A stretch of DNA of 64,000 bases from Jezberella montanilacus (lineage in GTDB: Bacteria; Pseudomonadota; Gammaproteobacteria; Burkholderiales; Burkholderiaceae_B): assembly GCF_003003055.1 (NCBI RefSeq), contig NZ_PVTV01000014.1:1-64000 (forward strand). Reading direction: 5' to 3'. The notes under the pieces were generated by a model that was given only the letters and a program-made list of their open reading frames with translations, did no database searches and had not been told where the DNA came from. The translations under genes and the position numbers were made by a program. Of this stretch, positions 25,021 to 34,362 are shown one piece after another (within the stretch, counting starts at the first letter, position 1; each line of letters starts with the position of its first letter).

Positions 25021-26322
25021 TTAGCTGTAGATGTAATCACGTCGCCAGGGATAAGCCTGGTCACGTGGCATATCCAGCTCATCAGAACGTCCTGTCGCTA
25101 AATGCTGACCGACGATCTGATGAAGTGAGACCCAACCTTGTTCAAAGGCTAGCGCGCAACCCGCCAAATAAATACGATATGCCTTAATCGCACGTTGCCC
25201 TCGCTCACCGGGCAGCACGATTGCTGCGGCGTCAAGCTGTTGCTCAAGAGAATCGCTCCAGGCCCAAAGTGTTCGAGCATAGTGAGGCCGCAAATTTTCA
25301 ACGTCCAGCGGCTCTATCCCTCCATCAGTCATATGGGCCAGTACATGACCGATGTGACACAGTTCGCCACCGGGAAATATGTAGCGCTCGATAAAGTCGC
25401 CCATGCCGTGCCCAATCATTGGATTATCTGGCGTGGCTGCAGTGATCCCGTGATTCAAAATCAGGCCACCCGGCCTAAGCAAGGCTTTCAGCTGAGCGAA
25501 GTAGCGGGTCATGTTCGCGCGACCAACGTGTTCAAACATGCCAACTGATGAAATCTTGTCAAAAGGCTGGGCCGGATTAAGCTCGCGGTAATCCAACAAG
25601 TGAACCCTGACCCGACCGCTCAGACCCTTTCGTTCGATCAATTTATTCACGTAGGCGTATTGATTTTTGGAGAGAGTGATGCCCGTCGCATCCACCCCAT
25701 AATTTTCTGCTGCCCAAAGTAGCAACGCACCCCATCCGGAACCTACATCCAGATACCGCTCGCCTGGTCTCAACTTTAATTTGCGACAAATCAGATCAAG
25801 CTTAGCCTCTTGGGCTTGAGCCAAGGTCAGATGAGGTGCCCGGTAATAAGCACATGAATAGACGCGCCGCGGATCAAGCCAGAGCTGATAAAACTCGTCA
25901 GACAAATCGTAGTGAAACTGGATCTGCTTGGCATCACGTTCTATCGAATGACGCGCAGCCGAGATAAAACGATCGATGATATGCCCAAACCAAGACGCCT
26001 TCGCATCAAGTGCGGGATTATTTGGTAACAGGGCAATAGCAGCTGCCATCACTTCGCGCATTGAGCCCTCGATATCGCAGCGGCCTTCGACAAAATCAGC
26101 CGCGATGAAGCCCACATCGCCAGCGGCCAAATCCATCAAGACTTTTTTTTCTTTAGCGTGCAACTTAAGGGGAGCACTGAGATCACCAAGTTGCATCCCG
26201 TCGGGCATCACCAGACAGAGTTTGACTGGTAACGATGCGAGTTTTTCAGCAATAGCGTGAACGAACGGATTCAAACCAATGTCTCCCAGAACAGTTCCAG
26301 AGTACGTCAGAAGCAGCTGCAA
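25021..26322 (-). CDS. cfa: Cyclopropane-fatty-acyl-phospholipid synthase family methyltransferase
   Basis: A 433-residue SAM enzyme that adds a methylene group across double bonds of membrane lipid chains. The N-terminal lipid-binding half is followed by the diagnostic HYDLSDEFYQLWLD at 137-150, YSCAYY at 155-160, SAM motif LDVGSGWGALL at 191-201, TGITLSKNQ and VGMFEHVGRANM, which contains the conserved glutamate and histidine. It is diverged from the Bcr-type exporter gene by about 125 bases. Family members are often induced in stationary phase or by acid stress, but no regulatory site is evident here. Confidence 0.92.
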   Translation of the reverse strand: MQLLLTYSGTVLGDIGLNPFVHAIAEKLASLPVKLCLVMPDGMQLGDLSAPLKLHAKEKKVLMDLAAGDVGFIAADFVEGRCDIEGSMREVMAAAIALLPNNPALDAKASWFGHIIDRFISAARHSIERDAKQIQFHYDLSDEFYQLWLDPRRVYSCAYYRAPHLTLAQAQEAKLDLICRKLKLRPGERYLDVGSGWGALLLWAAENYGVDATGITLSKNQYAYVNKLIERKGLSGRVRVHLLDYRELNPAQPFDKISSVGMFEHVGRANMTRYFAQLKALLRPGGLILNHGITAATPDNPMIGHGMGDFIERYIFPGGELCHIGHVLAHMTDGGIEPLDVENLRPHYARTLWAWSDSLEQQLDAAAIVLPGERGQRAIKAYRIYLAGCALAFEQGWVSLHQIVGQHLATGRSDELDMPRDQAYPWRRDYIYS

Positions 26323-26447
26323 AACGACATCTCACTAAATTTATAAGATTTTTCATCAAAAAGAAATATTTACCTTGCAATTCAATGAAATTCGGTGAGA
26401 CGGTTCTGAGCGATAATGCCCACCACCTTACTGATCCCGGACTCGAT

Positions 26448-27638
26448 ATGACTTCAAAGCTGGCGCCTGCATACATGCCAGGCTGGCTGATTTTGATGGG
26501 TGCACTTACTGCCATTGCACCTGTCTCGATTGATATGTATCTGCCGACTTTTCATTTAATCGCGCAGGATTTTCAGGTGTCTTCCGGAGATGTTGAACGC
26601 ACGCTGGCGATCTACCTGTTCGGTATGGCGATCTCGCAATTGTTGTATGGCCCTCTGGCAGACCGTTTCGGACGCAAGCCACCACTGTTGGGGGGGCTCA
26701 CGCTCTACATTCTCGCTTCAATCGGCTGCGCCTTAGCGCCAAACATCCAGGTATTAACGCTTTGTCGGCTGTTTCAGGCAATGGGTGGGGCCGCTGGATT
26801 GGTAATCCCGCGTGCCGTGATCCGGGATCATTACGACACTCAACAGGCTGCACGAGCGCTATCGCTGCTCATGCTCATCATGGGAGTCGCCCCGATTCTG
26901 GCGCCCATCATGGGCGGTCAATTGCTCGACCTCGTGGGATGGCGCGGTATTTTTGGTGCCATGGTGTTGGGTTCTGTGGCTTTGATTTTGACTGTCACCC
27001 GGGTGATGACTGAATCACTTAACCCGAAAAATATTACATCGCTTCACCTTGCTACGATTTTCAGAACTTACATCAACTTGCTGTCATCACCTCGTTTTGT
27101 GGCCTTCGCCGTGTCTGGCGGGATGATTTCGGCCGCTATGTTTAGCTATATCGCCAGTTCACCCAGAATATTTATCCAGCATTTTAATGTGGCACCCCAG
27201 CACTACGGGATGTTGTTCGGTTTGAACGCAGTTTGTCTCATCATTGGCTCACAGATCAGCGCCAGGTTACTGAAAACTCGCTCGCCCATCAGTATTTTGC
27301 CGCTGGCCTTGACCGGTGCGGCCGTGGCGGGTGTGACAGCACTCATATTGACGCTCACTGGCTTAATCACTCTGCCGTTGCTGATGGTTTGTTTGATGAC
27401 CTTTATGTTTTCGATGGGATTCGTTGGCCCTAACTCTGCAGCCATGGCCTTAGCCGATCAAGGGAAACATCTGGGGTCAGCTTCCGCGATGCTCGGTACC
27501 TTACAGATGTTCTGTGGGGCAATCGCGGGCGCCACCGTGAGCTTATTGCCCTGGGAAGGTCCTCTGCCGCTCGTACTGATGTTGGCTACATGCACCAGTT
27601 TAGGGTGGTCAATTGGCCTAATTGCCAGAAGGACTTGA
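26448..27638 (+). CDS. Bcr/CflA-family drug:proton antiporter (MFS)
   Basis: A twelve-span major facilitator protein of about 396 residues. The first span carries the family motif IAPVSIDMYLPTF, motif A is GPLADRFGRKPPLL between spans 2 and 3, and span 4 has CRLFQAMGGAAGLVIPRAVIRD. These match Bcr/CflA exporters, which pump bicyclomycin, chloramphenicol, sulfonamides or dipeptides. I use ATG 26448 because the family begins shortly before the first span; an in-frame ATG at 26385 would add 21 residues. Neither start has a strong ribosome site. The substrate is not predictable. Confidence 0.87.
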   Translation: MTSKLAPAYMPGWLILMGALTAIAPVSIDMYLPTFHLIAQDFQVSSGDVERTLAIYLFGMAISQLLYGPLADRFGRKPPLLGGLTLYILASIGCALAPNIQVLTLCRLFQAMGGAAGLVIPRAVIRDHYDTQQAARALSLLMLIMGVAPILAPIMGGQLLDLVGWRGIFGAMVLGSVALILTVTRVMTESLNPKNITSLHLATIFRTYINLLSSPRFVAFAVSGGMISAAMFSYIASSPRIFIQHFNVAPQHYGMLFGLNAVCLIIGSQISARLLKTRSPISILPLALTGAAVAGVTALILTLTGLITLPLLMVCLMTFMFSMGFVGPNSAAMALADQGKHLGSASAMLGTLQMFCGAIAGATVSLLPWEGPLPLVLMLATCTSLGWSIGLIARRT

Positions 27639-27664
27639 TTATCAGATGGTTTCCGTAATAGAAT
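27635..27664 (+). promoter_or_regulatory. Probable sigma-70 promoter of rpmB-rpmG
   Basis: TTGATT (27635-27640) and TAGAAT (27659-27664) are separated by 18 bases, about 30 bases before the rpmB start codon. The -35 box overlaps the end of the exporter gene. Both hexamers match four or five of six consensus bases. This would give a short leader with the AAAGAGG ribosome site. Confidence 0.45.
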
Positions 27665-27694
27665 ACAAGGCTAACTGTATAAAGAGGTGCAATC

Positions 27695-27931
27695 ATGGCA
27701 CGCGTTTGCCAAGTAACCGGTAAAGCCCCAATGGTGGGCAACAATGTTTCTCACGCTAACAACAAAACAAAGCGTCGTTTTCTGCCTAACCTGCAGTCAC
27801 GTCGTTTCTGGGTTGAGAGCGAAAACCGCTGGGTGCGCCTGCGCGTATCCACTAACGCCCTGCGTACGATTGATAAGCTCGGCATTGATGCCGTGTTGGT
27901 CGATCTGCGTGCCCGTGGCGAAATCGCCTAA
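27695..27931 (+). CDS. rpmB: 50S ribosomal protein L28
   Basis: A 78-residue ribosomal protein, start [21 protein letters not shown], which is the universal L28 opening, with KRRFLPNLQ and [24 protein letters not shown] following. It binds 23S rRNA in the large subunit. An AAAGAGG ribosome site precedes the ATG. It is followed after 11 bases by rpmG, the usual pair, and both are closed by the terminator at 28153. Confidence 0.98.
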   Translation: MARVCQVTGKAPMVGNNVSHANNKTKRRFLPNLQSRRFWVESENRWVRLRVSTNALRTIDKLGIDAVLVDLRARGEIA

Positions 27932-27942
27932 AGGAGCAGATC

Positions 27943-28110
27943 ATGGCAAAAGGTATCCGCGAAAAAATCAAGCTCGAGTCAACAGCTGGCACGGGTCATT
28001 TCTACACCACGACAAAAAACAAACGCAACATGCCCGAGAAGATGCTGATCAAGAAATTTGATCCGGTCGCTCGCAAGCACGTTGACTACAAAGAGACCAA
28101 ACTGAAGTAA
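27943..28110 (+). CDS. rpmG: 50S ribosomal protein L33
   Basis: A 55-residue ribosomal protein. It begins [20 protein letters not shown] and ends with [19 protein letters not shown], matching proteobacterial L33. No zinc-ribbon cysteines are present, so it is the cysteine-free (C-minus) form. The AAAGGAG ribosome site lies 7 bases before the ATG, in the gap after rpmB. Confidence 0.98.
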   Translation: MAKGIREKIKLESTAGTGHFYTTTKNKRNMPEKMLIKKFDPVARKHVDYKETKLK

Positions 28111-28152
28111 TTCAGCGCTCTCCAGTTTACAGTTGCTGTATTGCACTGCCTG

Positions 28153-28180
28153 ACAACCCCGCTTGATGCGGGGTTGTTCG
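28153..28180 (+). terminator. Intrinsic terminator of rpmB-rpmG
   Basis: A perfect 10-bp stem, ACAACCCCGC (28153-28162) with GCGGGGTTGT (28168-28177), has a 5-base loop TTGAT and is followed by the short T-rich tail TCGTTTAAT. It lies 43 bases past the rpmG stop and 29 bases before leuS, so it separates the ribosomal protein operon from leuS. Confidence 0.85.
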
Positions 28181-28208
28181 TTTAATCGATTTTTATTGGC
28201 ACATCTCC

Positions 28209-30869
28209 ATGCAGGATCGCTACCAGCCTACCGTTGTTGAAATCGCCGCACACACTAACTGGGATGCCAGAGACGCCTACCGCGTCACTGAGTATGCCAA
28301 GGACGCCGCGGGGCAACTCAAGCCTAAATTCTACGCATGCTCAATGCTGCCCTACCCCAGCGGCAAGCTTCATATGGGTCATGTGCGCAACTACACCATT
28401 AACGACATGATGGCCAGGCAATTGCGCATGCGGGGCTACAACGTACTCATGCCTATGGGTTGGGATGCGTTTGGCATGCCTGCTGAAAACGCTGCGATCA
28501 AATCCAAGACGCCCCCTGCCAAATGGACCTACGAGAACATCGCTTACATGAAAAAGCAGATGAAAGCGATGGGCCTGGCTATTGATTGGTCACGCGAAAT
28601 GGCTGCTTGCGATCCCAGCTATTACAAGTGGAATCAATGGCTCTTTTTAAAGATGCTCGAAAAGGGTATCGCCTATCGTAAAACACAGGTCGTCAACTGG
28701 GATCCCGTCGACAACACGGTTCTCGCTAATGAGCAAGTCATAGACGGTCGGGGCTGGCGCTCAGGTGCTCTGGTTGAGAAGCGGGAGATCCCTGGCTACT
28801 ACCTGCGCATTACCGATTACGCCACCGATCTGCTCGATCAAGTCAAATCTGGCCTGGATGGCTGGCCAGAGCGGGTTCGTGCCATGCAAGAGAACTGGAT
28901 TGGCAAAAGTGAAGGGGTTCGCTTTGCCTTTACACACGAGATTAAACAAGACGGCGGTGGCGAGATTCAGGATGGCAAACTGTTTGTCTTCACGACCCGC
29001 CCGGATACGATTATGGGTGTAACTTTTTGTGCGGTGGCCCCTGAGCACCCGATTGCGCAGCACGCCGCAAAAACACAACCTGCAGTCGCTGATTTCATCG
29101 AACTCTGTAAACAAGGCGGCACGACCGAAGCCGAGCTTGCTACGCGCGAAAAAGAAGGCCTCGATACTGGTTTGTTTGTTACCCACCCGATTACCGGCGC
29201 TGCGATTCCAGTATGGGTCGGTAATTACGTGCTGATGAGTTACGGTGATGGTGCTGTGATGGGCGTGCCTGCTCATGACGAACGCGACTTCGCCTTTGCC
29301 AATAAATATAATTTGCCAATAAAACAAGTCGTTCAAGTTGGCGATCACGCATTTAACGCGAAAGTCTGGTCAGACTGGTATGCCGATAAGCAAACCGGTA
29401 GATTGGTGAACTCTGTCCCCTACGATGGCTTGTCTTCTGCCCAAGCGTTCGATGCCATTGCTCAAAAACTAGCCGAACTGGGTGTCGGTACCCGCCAAAC
29501 TACGTGGCGTTTGCGCGACTGGGGAATCTCTCGCCAACGTTATTGGGGCACCCCAATCCCGATTATTCACTGCGCAGACTGCGGCCCTGTTCCGGTCCCC
29601 GAGGCTGACCTGCCTGTGGTGTTGCCAGACGATCTCATTCCGGATGGCAGTGGCAATCCCTTGACCAAACACGAAGATTTTCTGTCGTGCCACTGCCCAA
29701 GTTGCGGCAAACCGGCCAGGCGTGAAACCGACACAATGGATACCTTTGTCGACTCGTCGTGGTACTTCATGCGTTACACATCCCCCGGCAACGACCAGGC
29801 CATGGTGGATGCTCGCAATGATTACTGGATGCCGATGGATCAGTACATCGGTGGCATCGAGCACGCTGTGTTGCACTTGCTCTACGCGCGATTCTGGACC
29901 AAGGTCATGAAGGATCTCGGTCTGGTCAAGTTTGACGAGCCTTTTACCAAGCTGCTCTGTCAGGGCATGGTGCTTAATCACATTTATTCAGCCAAAACAG
30001 AAAACGGCGGTCTTGAGTATTTCTGGCCTGAAGAAGTCGAAAACACTTACGATTCAAAAGGTGCAATTACCGGTGCCACACTTAAAACCAATGGGCGTAC
30101 CATCACCTATGGCGGTGTGGGCACGATGTCCAAGTCGAAAAACAACGGCGTCGACCCGCAATCTCTTATTGATACCCAAGGTGCGGATACCGCGCGTCTG
30201 TTTGTGATGTTCACCAGCCCGCCTGAGCAAACGCTCGAGTGGTCGGATTCTGGGGTCGAGGGATCAAACAGATTTCTACGTCGTCTGTGGGCGCTTTGCT
30301 TTAAGCTCAAAGACACCGTGGCACGAGGCGCGTCGAGCAAGGCGCCTGAATGGGCTGATGCCCCAGCTGACATCAAAAAGCTGCGTGTCGAGATTTATTC
30401 TTTGCTCAAGCAGGCTGACTACGACTATCAGCGTATTCAGTACAACACTGTTGTTTCTGCCTGCATGAAAATGCTCAATGCACTGGATGACGCCAGCTTC
30501 ACGACGTCAGCCTATGCCGATGCTGCGATGGCCGAGTCCCTGGGTATCCTGATAAGGGTTTTGTACCCAGTGGTTCCTCACGTCACGTGGACGCTCTGGG
30601 CAGAGCTCGGTTATGCAAACCAATACGGTGACCTGCTCGACGCGCCGTGGCCTCAAGTCGACGAGGCCGCGCTGGTCACTGACGAAATAGACATGGTTTT
30701 GCAAGTCAACGGTAAACTACGAGGTACGTTAAATATTGAGCGCAAAGCGACCAAAGAGCAAATCGAGCAAATCGCGCTGGGGCACGAGGCGGTGATTCGT
30801 CATCTTGAAGGTCGAGCGCCCAAACGCGTAATCGTAGTGCCCGGTAAACTTGTCAACGTGGTAGGTTAA
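28209..30869 (+). CDS. leuS: Leucyl-tRNA synthetase
   Basis: An 886-residue class I synthetase that charges tRNA-Leu. The HIGH motif is HMGH at 55-58 ([12 protein letters not shown]), the KMSKS motif is MSKSK near residue 640, and the CP1 editing domain carries [14 protein letters not shown] and [10 protein letters not shown] zinc-like CxxC pair is visible in CADCGPVP and CHCPSCGKP. The length is typical. It is followed after 32 bases by lptE in the order seen in Bordetella-type genomes. Two long open frames on the opposite strand inside this gene are shadows. Confidence 0.98.
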   Translation: MQDRYQPTVVEIAAHTNWDARDAYRVTEYAKDAAGQLKPKFYACSMLPYPSGKLHMGHVRNYTINDMMARQLRMRGYNVLMPMGWDAFGMPAENAAIKSKTPPAKWTYENIAYMKKQMKAMGLAIDWSREMAACDPSYYKWNQWLFLKMLEKGIAYRKTQVVNWDPVDNTVLANEQVIDGRGWRSGALVEKREIPGYYLRITDYATDLLDQVKSGLDGWPERVRAMQENWIGKSEGVRFAFTHEIKQDGGGEIQDGKLFVFTTRPDTIMGVTFCAVAPEHPIAQHAAKTQPAVADFIELCKQGGTTEAELATREKEGLDTGLFVTHPITGAAIPVWVGNYVLMSYGDGAVMGVPAHDERDFAFANKYNLPIKQVVQVGDHAFNAKVWSDWYADKQTGRLVNSVPYDGLSSAQAFDAIAQKLAELGVGTRQTTWRLRDWGISRQRYWGTPIPIIHCADCGPVPVPEADLPVVLPDDLIPDGSGNPLTKHEDFLSCHCPSCGKPARRETDTMDTFVDSSWYFMRYTSPGNDQAMVDARNDYWMPMDQYIGGIEHAVLHLLYARFWTKVMKDLGLVKFDEPFTKLLCQGMVLNHIYSAKTENGGLEYFWPEEVENTYDSKGAITGATLKTNGRTITYGGVGTMSKSKNNGVDPQSLIDTQGADTARLFVMFTSPPEQTLEWSDSGVEGSNRFLRRLWALCFKLKDTVARGASSKAPEWADAPADIKKLRVEIYSLLKQADYDYQRIQYNTVVSACMKMLNALDDASFTTSAYADAAMAESLGILIRVLYPVVPHVTWTLWAELGYANQYGDLLDAPWPQVDEAALVTDEIDMVLQVNGKLRGTLNIERKATKEQIEQIALGHEAVIRHLEGRAPKRVIVVPGKLVNVVG

Positions 30870-30901
30870 GCTACCTCGGTGATACCCCAAAGGACCACCT
30901 G

Positions 30902-31576
30902 ATGTTTGATTTGTCGAAATCAATACCCCTGACAAGACCACTAGGCCTGGCGGCATCGTTGTTGCTTTCGTTAACGTTAACTGCTTGCGGTTTTCGTCTG
31001 GCAGGCGAGAGCCCCCTTCCCTTTGCAAGCCTTTATATCGGCGTTCAAGAAAACAGCAAGTTCGGTTCAGATATGCGCCGGGCTTTCGCTGCAACATCGC
31101 CCAAAACACGGATAGAAGAAAATCCAACGCTTGCAGAGGCACAACTGCAACAAATCGCTTATAGCAAAACCATGAGAGAAGTGTCGCTTAACTCTCTTGG
31201 TCAGGTGCAGGAATACGAATTGACACTGGTCATCGTCATGCAATTGACCGATGGCAAAGGTCAGATCATCATGCCGGCCGAAGAATTTTTGAGTGTGCGC
31301 GACGTTCCTTACGATCCGAATGTGATTCAAGCCAAAGAAGGGGAGATTGCCACCATTTTCAAAGACATGGAAAGAGGGACGATTAGTCGCATCGTGCGTC
31401 GTGTGACCTCTGCCGAAGTCATTGAACGAGCTGAACGATTGGCGGCTACCGATTCGACTGACTTGTCAGGCGAGCCCGCCCAAGTTGCCCGTCCTATCAA
31501 AGGCCCTGCGCAACAGTTGCCCGAGGCTGTTCAGCGGTCGCAAATGATGCCTACCCCTACTGCGATTCAAAAGTAA
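30902..31576 (+). CDS. lptE: LPS-assembly lipoprotein LptE
   Basis: A 224-residue outer-membrane lipoprotein that plugs LptD and helps place lipopolysaccharide in the outer leaflet. The lipobox is LTAC with C29 after a hydrophobic signal, followed by GFRLAGESPLPFASLYI, the typical LptE opening. MREVSLNSLGQVQEYEL and LSVRDVPYDPN are further family stretches. The last 50 residues are proline/alanine/glutamine rich and probably unstructured. Its position between leuS and holA supports the call. Confidence 0.92.
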   Translation: MFDLSKSIPLTRPLGLAASLLLSLTLTACGFRLAGESPLPFASLYIGVQENSKFGSDMRRAFAATSPKTRIEENPTLAEAQLQQIAYSKTMREVSLNSLGQVQEYELTLVIVMQLTDGKGQIIMPAEEFLSVRDVPYDPNVIQAKEGEIATIFKDMERGTISRIVRRVTSAEVIERAERLAATDSTDLSGEPAQVARPIKGPAQQLPEAVQRSQMMPTPTAIQK

Positions 31577-31583
31577 GTAGGCT

Positions 31584-32627
31584 GTGGACGCCGAGCGGAC
31601 TCTCAGAAATCTCGATAAACCTGATGCACGCCTGAGTGCACTGTTTGTAGTGACGGGCGACGATCCTTTGCTGACCATTGAGGCGAGTGACACGATTCGC
31701 CATGCTGCCCGCAAGGCTGGTTACACGGACAGAAAATCGCTTGTCATGGATGCCCGCAGTGATTGGGGGGAAGTTGCGTTAACGACTCAGAGCGGCTCAC
31801 TGTTTGGTGATAAAACCTTGCTCGAGATATCGATCCCGACAGGCAAGCCAGGCAAGACGGGTGCAGAAACGCTGATGAGTTTGGCACAAACTTGCCGCGG
31901 GGTGACCGACTCGGATGTGCTGACCATCGTCGCCCTACCCCGCCTTGACAGAGCCACTCGCGAAACCAAGTGGGCACAGCAGTTATTTACTTCGTCTACC
32001 CTGCTCGATTTACCGAATGTCGAGCGAAATCACTTGCCGCAATGGATAGCTGAGCGCCTAAGCCGACAAAGACAAAGCGTAACGGCAGACGTACTGCAAT
32101 GGCTAGCCGACAAAGTTGAAGGCAATTTGTTGGCGGCCCACCAAGAGATCTTGAAACTTGCTTTGCTGTTCCCTGAGGGTGAACTTGAGGCGAGCGATGT
32201 AGAACAAGCTGTCATGAATGTGGCACGCTACGATGTGTTCGGGCTTCGAGATGCGATGCTCGCCGGCGATGTCGAAAGAATGCTTCGCACGATGGCTGGT
32301 TTAAAAGCTGAAGGTGAGGCCTTGCCCCTAGTCTTATGGGCCATCGGAGAAGAAATCCGGTCGCTGGCCCGTGTTGCACAAGCTGGCGCGCTTGGGCAAG
32401 ACACATCTGGCATACTGAGGTCATTAAGGATCTTTGGTGCCCATGAACGCTTAGCGCGTCAAGCTATCGCGAGAGTATCGCCGAACAGTTGGCCTGCGGC
32501 GGTTCAACATGCGCATGAAGTTGATCGCCTGATCAAAGGAATCCAGGTTGCTGGTCGTCTGCATGACCCGTGGGAAGAAATGACGCGGCTCGCCATGCGA
32601 GTGACAGTGGGCTCAAGTAATAGGTAA
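31584..32627 (+). CDS. holA: DNA polymerase III delta subunit
   Basis: A 347-residue clamp-loader subunit that opens the beta clamp. It has the AAA+-like fold without a Walker A site, with LSALFVVTGDDPLLTIEA near the N-terminus, the GSLFGDKTLLEI stretch that contacts the clamp, and a C-terminal domain including LVLWAIGEEIRSL and VDRLIKGI. The start is GTG at 31584, 7 bases after the lptE stop; no ATG lies nearby. It ends 3 bases before proA. Confidence 0.92.
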   Translation: MDAERTLRNLDKPDARLSALFVVTGDDPLLTIEASDTIRHAARKAGYTDRKSLVMDARSDWGEVALTTQSGSLFGDKTLLEISIPTGKPGKTGAETLMSLAQTCRGVTDSDVLTIVALPRLDRATRETKWAQQLFTSSTLLDLPNVERNHLPQWIAERLSRQRQSVTADVLQWLADKVEGNLLAAHQEILKLALLFPEGELEASDVEQAVMNVARYDVFGLRDAMLAGDVERMLRTMAGLKAEGEALPLVLWAIGEEIRSLARVAQAGALGQDTSGILRSLRIFGAHERLARQAIARVSPNSWPAAVQHAHEVDRLIKGIQVAGRLHDPWEEMTRLAMRVTVGSSNR

Positions 32628-32630
32628 AAC

Positions 32631-33890
32631 ATGATATCCATCAAAGAACACATGCACACAATGGGGCGTCAGGCCAGAGAAGCCTCACGCACGCTACTGA
32701 AAACCAGCAGCCAGCAAAAAAATGATGCGCTGTTGGCTATGGCGGATGGCCTGGAAGACAGCCGACTCGCCCTGAAAGCCGCCAATGAGATCGATCTTGA
32801 AGCTGGCAAAGCCAAGTCATTGCCGGCGCCATTGCTTGACCGACTGACACTATCAGACAAGACGATAGACACCATGAGCGCGGGTCTGCGCCAGATCGCC
32901 GAGTTGCCCGATCCCGTGGGCAGTCTGACCGCAAGCACGATTCGTCCCAACGGCATGCGCGTCGGTCAGATGCGTGTACCGATTGGTGTCATCGGCATCA
33001 TTTACGAATCTCGTCCCAACGTCACGATTGACGCTGCTGCACTCTGCTTAAAATCCGGCAACGCGTCTATTTTGCGTGGCGGTAGCGAGGCGCTGAACTC
33101 TAACCTGGCACTGAGTCTGATCGTTAGAAGAGGCCTGCAGAAGGCCGGTCTGCCCTCCCATACAGTACAAATCGTCGAAACGGCAGATCGAGATGCAGTG
33201 GGCGAACTGATCACGATGACTGAACACATCGATGTGATTATCCCAAGAGGGGGCAAAAGCCTGATCAGCCGACTCGCCGAACAGGCCCGAGTACCAATGA
33301 TCAAGCATCTCGATGGCAACTGCCACGTTTATGTCGATCAGCACGCCGATCTGATCCAGGCCGGTGACATTGCCTTCAATGCCAAAACCTACCGCTACGG
33401 TGTATGCGGCTCGATGGAGACCCTACTGGTTCACGAAGCCGTCGCCGTCGCATTGCTGCCTGTGCTGGGTAAAAGGTTCACGGACCACGGCGTCACCATT
33501 CGTGGATGTGACCGGACCAGACAACTTATTACCCAGGCAGAAGTGGCAACAACCGAAGACTGGGGCACTGAGTACTTGGGCCCTATTCTGGCGGTTAAAG
33601 TCGTCGATAGCCTTGGGGCTGCTATCTCTCATATTGCAACGTATGGCTCTGGCCATACAGATTCAATCGTGACAAAGAATATTTCAGCGGCTGAACAGTT
33701 TCAACGCGAAGTTGACTCCAGTTCAGTCTATGTGAATTTGCCGACCTGTTTCGCCGATGGCTTTGAATATGGTCTTGGTGCCGAGATCGGCATCTCTACC
33801 AACCGCTTGCATGCTCGTGGGCCTGTCGGTCTGGAAGGACTCACCACCTTGAAATGGGTGCTTGAAGGTCATGGTCAACTGAGACTGTGA
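32631..33890 (+). CDS. proA: Glutamate-5-semialdehyde (gamma-glutamyl phosphate) reductase
   Basis: A 419-residue aldehyde-dehydrogenase-fold enzyme of proline synthesis. It reduces gamma-glutamyl phosphate with NADPH to glutamate semialdehyde. The catalytic cysteine is C259 in [31 protein letters not shown] and [12 protein letters not shown] are family signatures. ATG 32631 lies 3 bases after holA. The partner proB is not in the window. Confidence 0.96.
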   Translation: MISIKEHMHTMGRQAREASRTLLKTSSQQKNDALLAMADGLEDSRLALKAANEIDLEAGKAKSLPAPLLDRLTLSDKTIDTMSAGLRQIAELPDPVGSLTASTIRPNGMRVGQMRVPIGVIGIIYESRPNVTIDAAALCLKSGNASILRGGSEALNSNLALSLIVRRGLQKAGLPSHTVQIVETADRDAVGELITMTEHIDVIIPRGGKSLISRLAEQARVPMIKHLDGNCHVYVDQHADLIQAGDIAFNAKTYRYGVCGSMETLLVHEAVAVALLPVLGKRFTDHGVTIRGCDRTRQLITQAEVATTEDWGTEYLGPILAVKVVDSLGAAISHIATYGSGHTDSIVTKNISAAEQFQREVDSSSVYVNLPTCFADGFEYGLGAEIGISTNRLHARGPVGLEGLTTLKWVLEGHGQLRL

Positions 33891-33920
33891 TCCGTTATCT
33901 TATTGAGGATTGAACAAATC

Positions 33921-34346
33921 ATGGCCTGGGTCAAAACGTTTCATATTGTCTTTGTTGCATCCTGGTTCGCCGGCTTGTTTTATCTGCCCAGGATATACGT
34001 CAACCTTGCGCAAGCGCAGGACGAGGCCTGCCTCCAAACGCTCGTCGGGATGGCTCGTAGGCTCTACCGCTTTATGACTATTCTAGCTATCCCCGCGCTA
34101 GTGCTGGGTCTATGGCTATTTCTGGAGCATTACGGTGTAGGCACGGGGCCAGGTAACTACTGGATGCACGCCAAACTGCTTTTTGTCTTGTTAGTGCTCG
34201 GCTATCACCACGCCTGCGGGATCCTGTTGCGTAAATTCGAAGCAGGGATGAACAAACGTTCGCATGTCTTCTACAGGTGGTTTAACGAAGTGCCAGTCAT
34301 TCTTTTAATCGTGGTGACCGCGCTAGTCGTGGTCAAGCCATTTTGA
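33921..34346 (+). CDS. hemJ: HemJ-type protoporphyrinogen oxidase / CopD-like membrane protein
   Basis: A 141-residue membrane protein with four predicted spans. MAWVKTFHIVFVASWFAGLFYLPRIYV at the start is the HemJ signature, with H8 as the conserved heme-ligating histidine, and GYHHACGILLRKFE follows later. HemJ oxidises protoporphyrinogen IX to protoporphyrin IX in many proteobacteria that lack HemG and HemY. I use ATG 33921 because homology begins there; an in-frame TTG lies at 33903. It is monocistronic or part of the proA transcript. Confidence 0.87.
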   Translation: MAWVKTFHIVFVASWFAGLFYLPRIYVNLAQAQDEACLQTLVGMARRLYRFMTILAIPALVLGLWLFLEHYGVGTGPGNYWMHAKLLFVLLVLGYHHACGILLRKFEAGMNKRSHVFYRWFNEVPVILLIVVTALVVVKPF

Positions 34347-34362
34347 AGACGACAAAACAACC

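Noticed and set aside
28761-29981. Two long minus-strand open frames (195 and 170 codons) inside leuS
   Set aside because: They lie wholly within the leucyl-tRNA synthetase gene, match no family I know and have no ribosome sites or promoters. They are shadows produced by the codon use of leuS.
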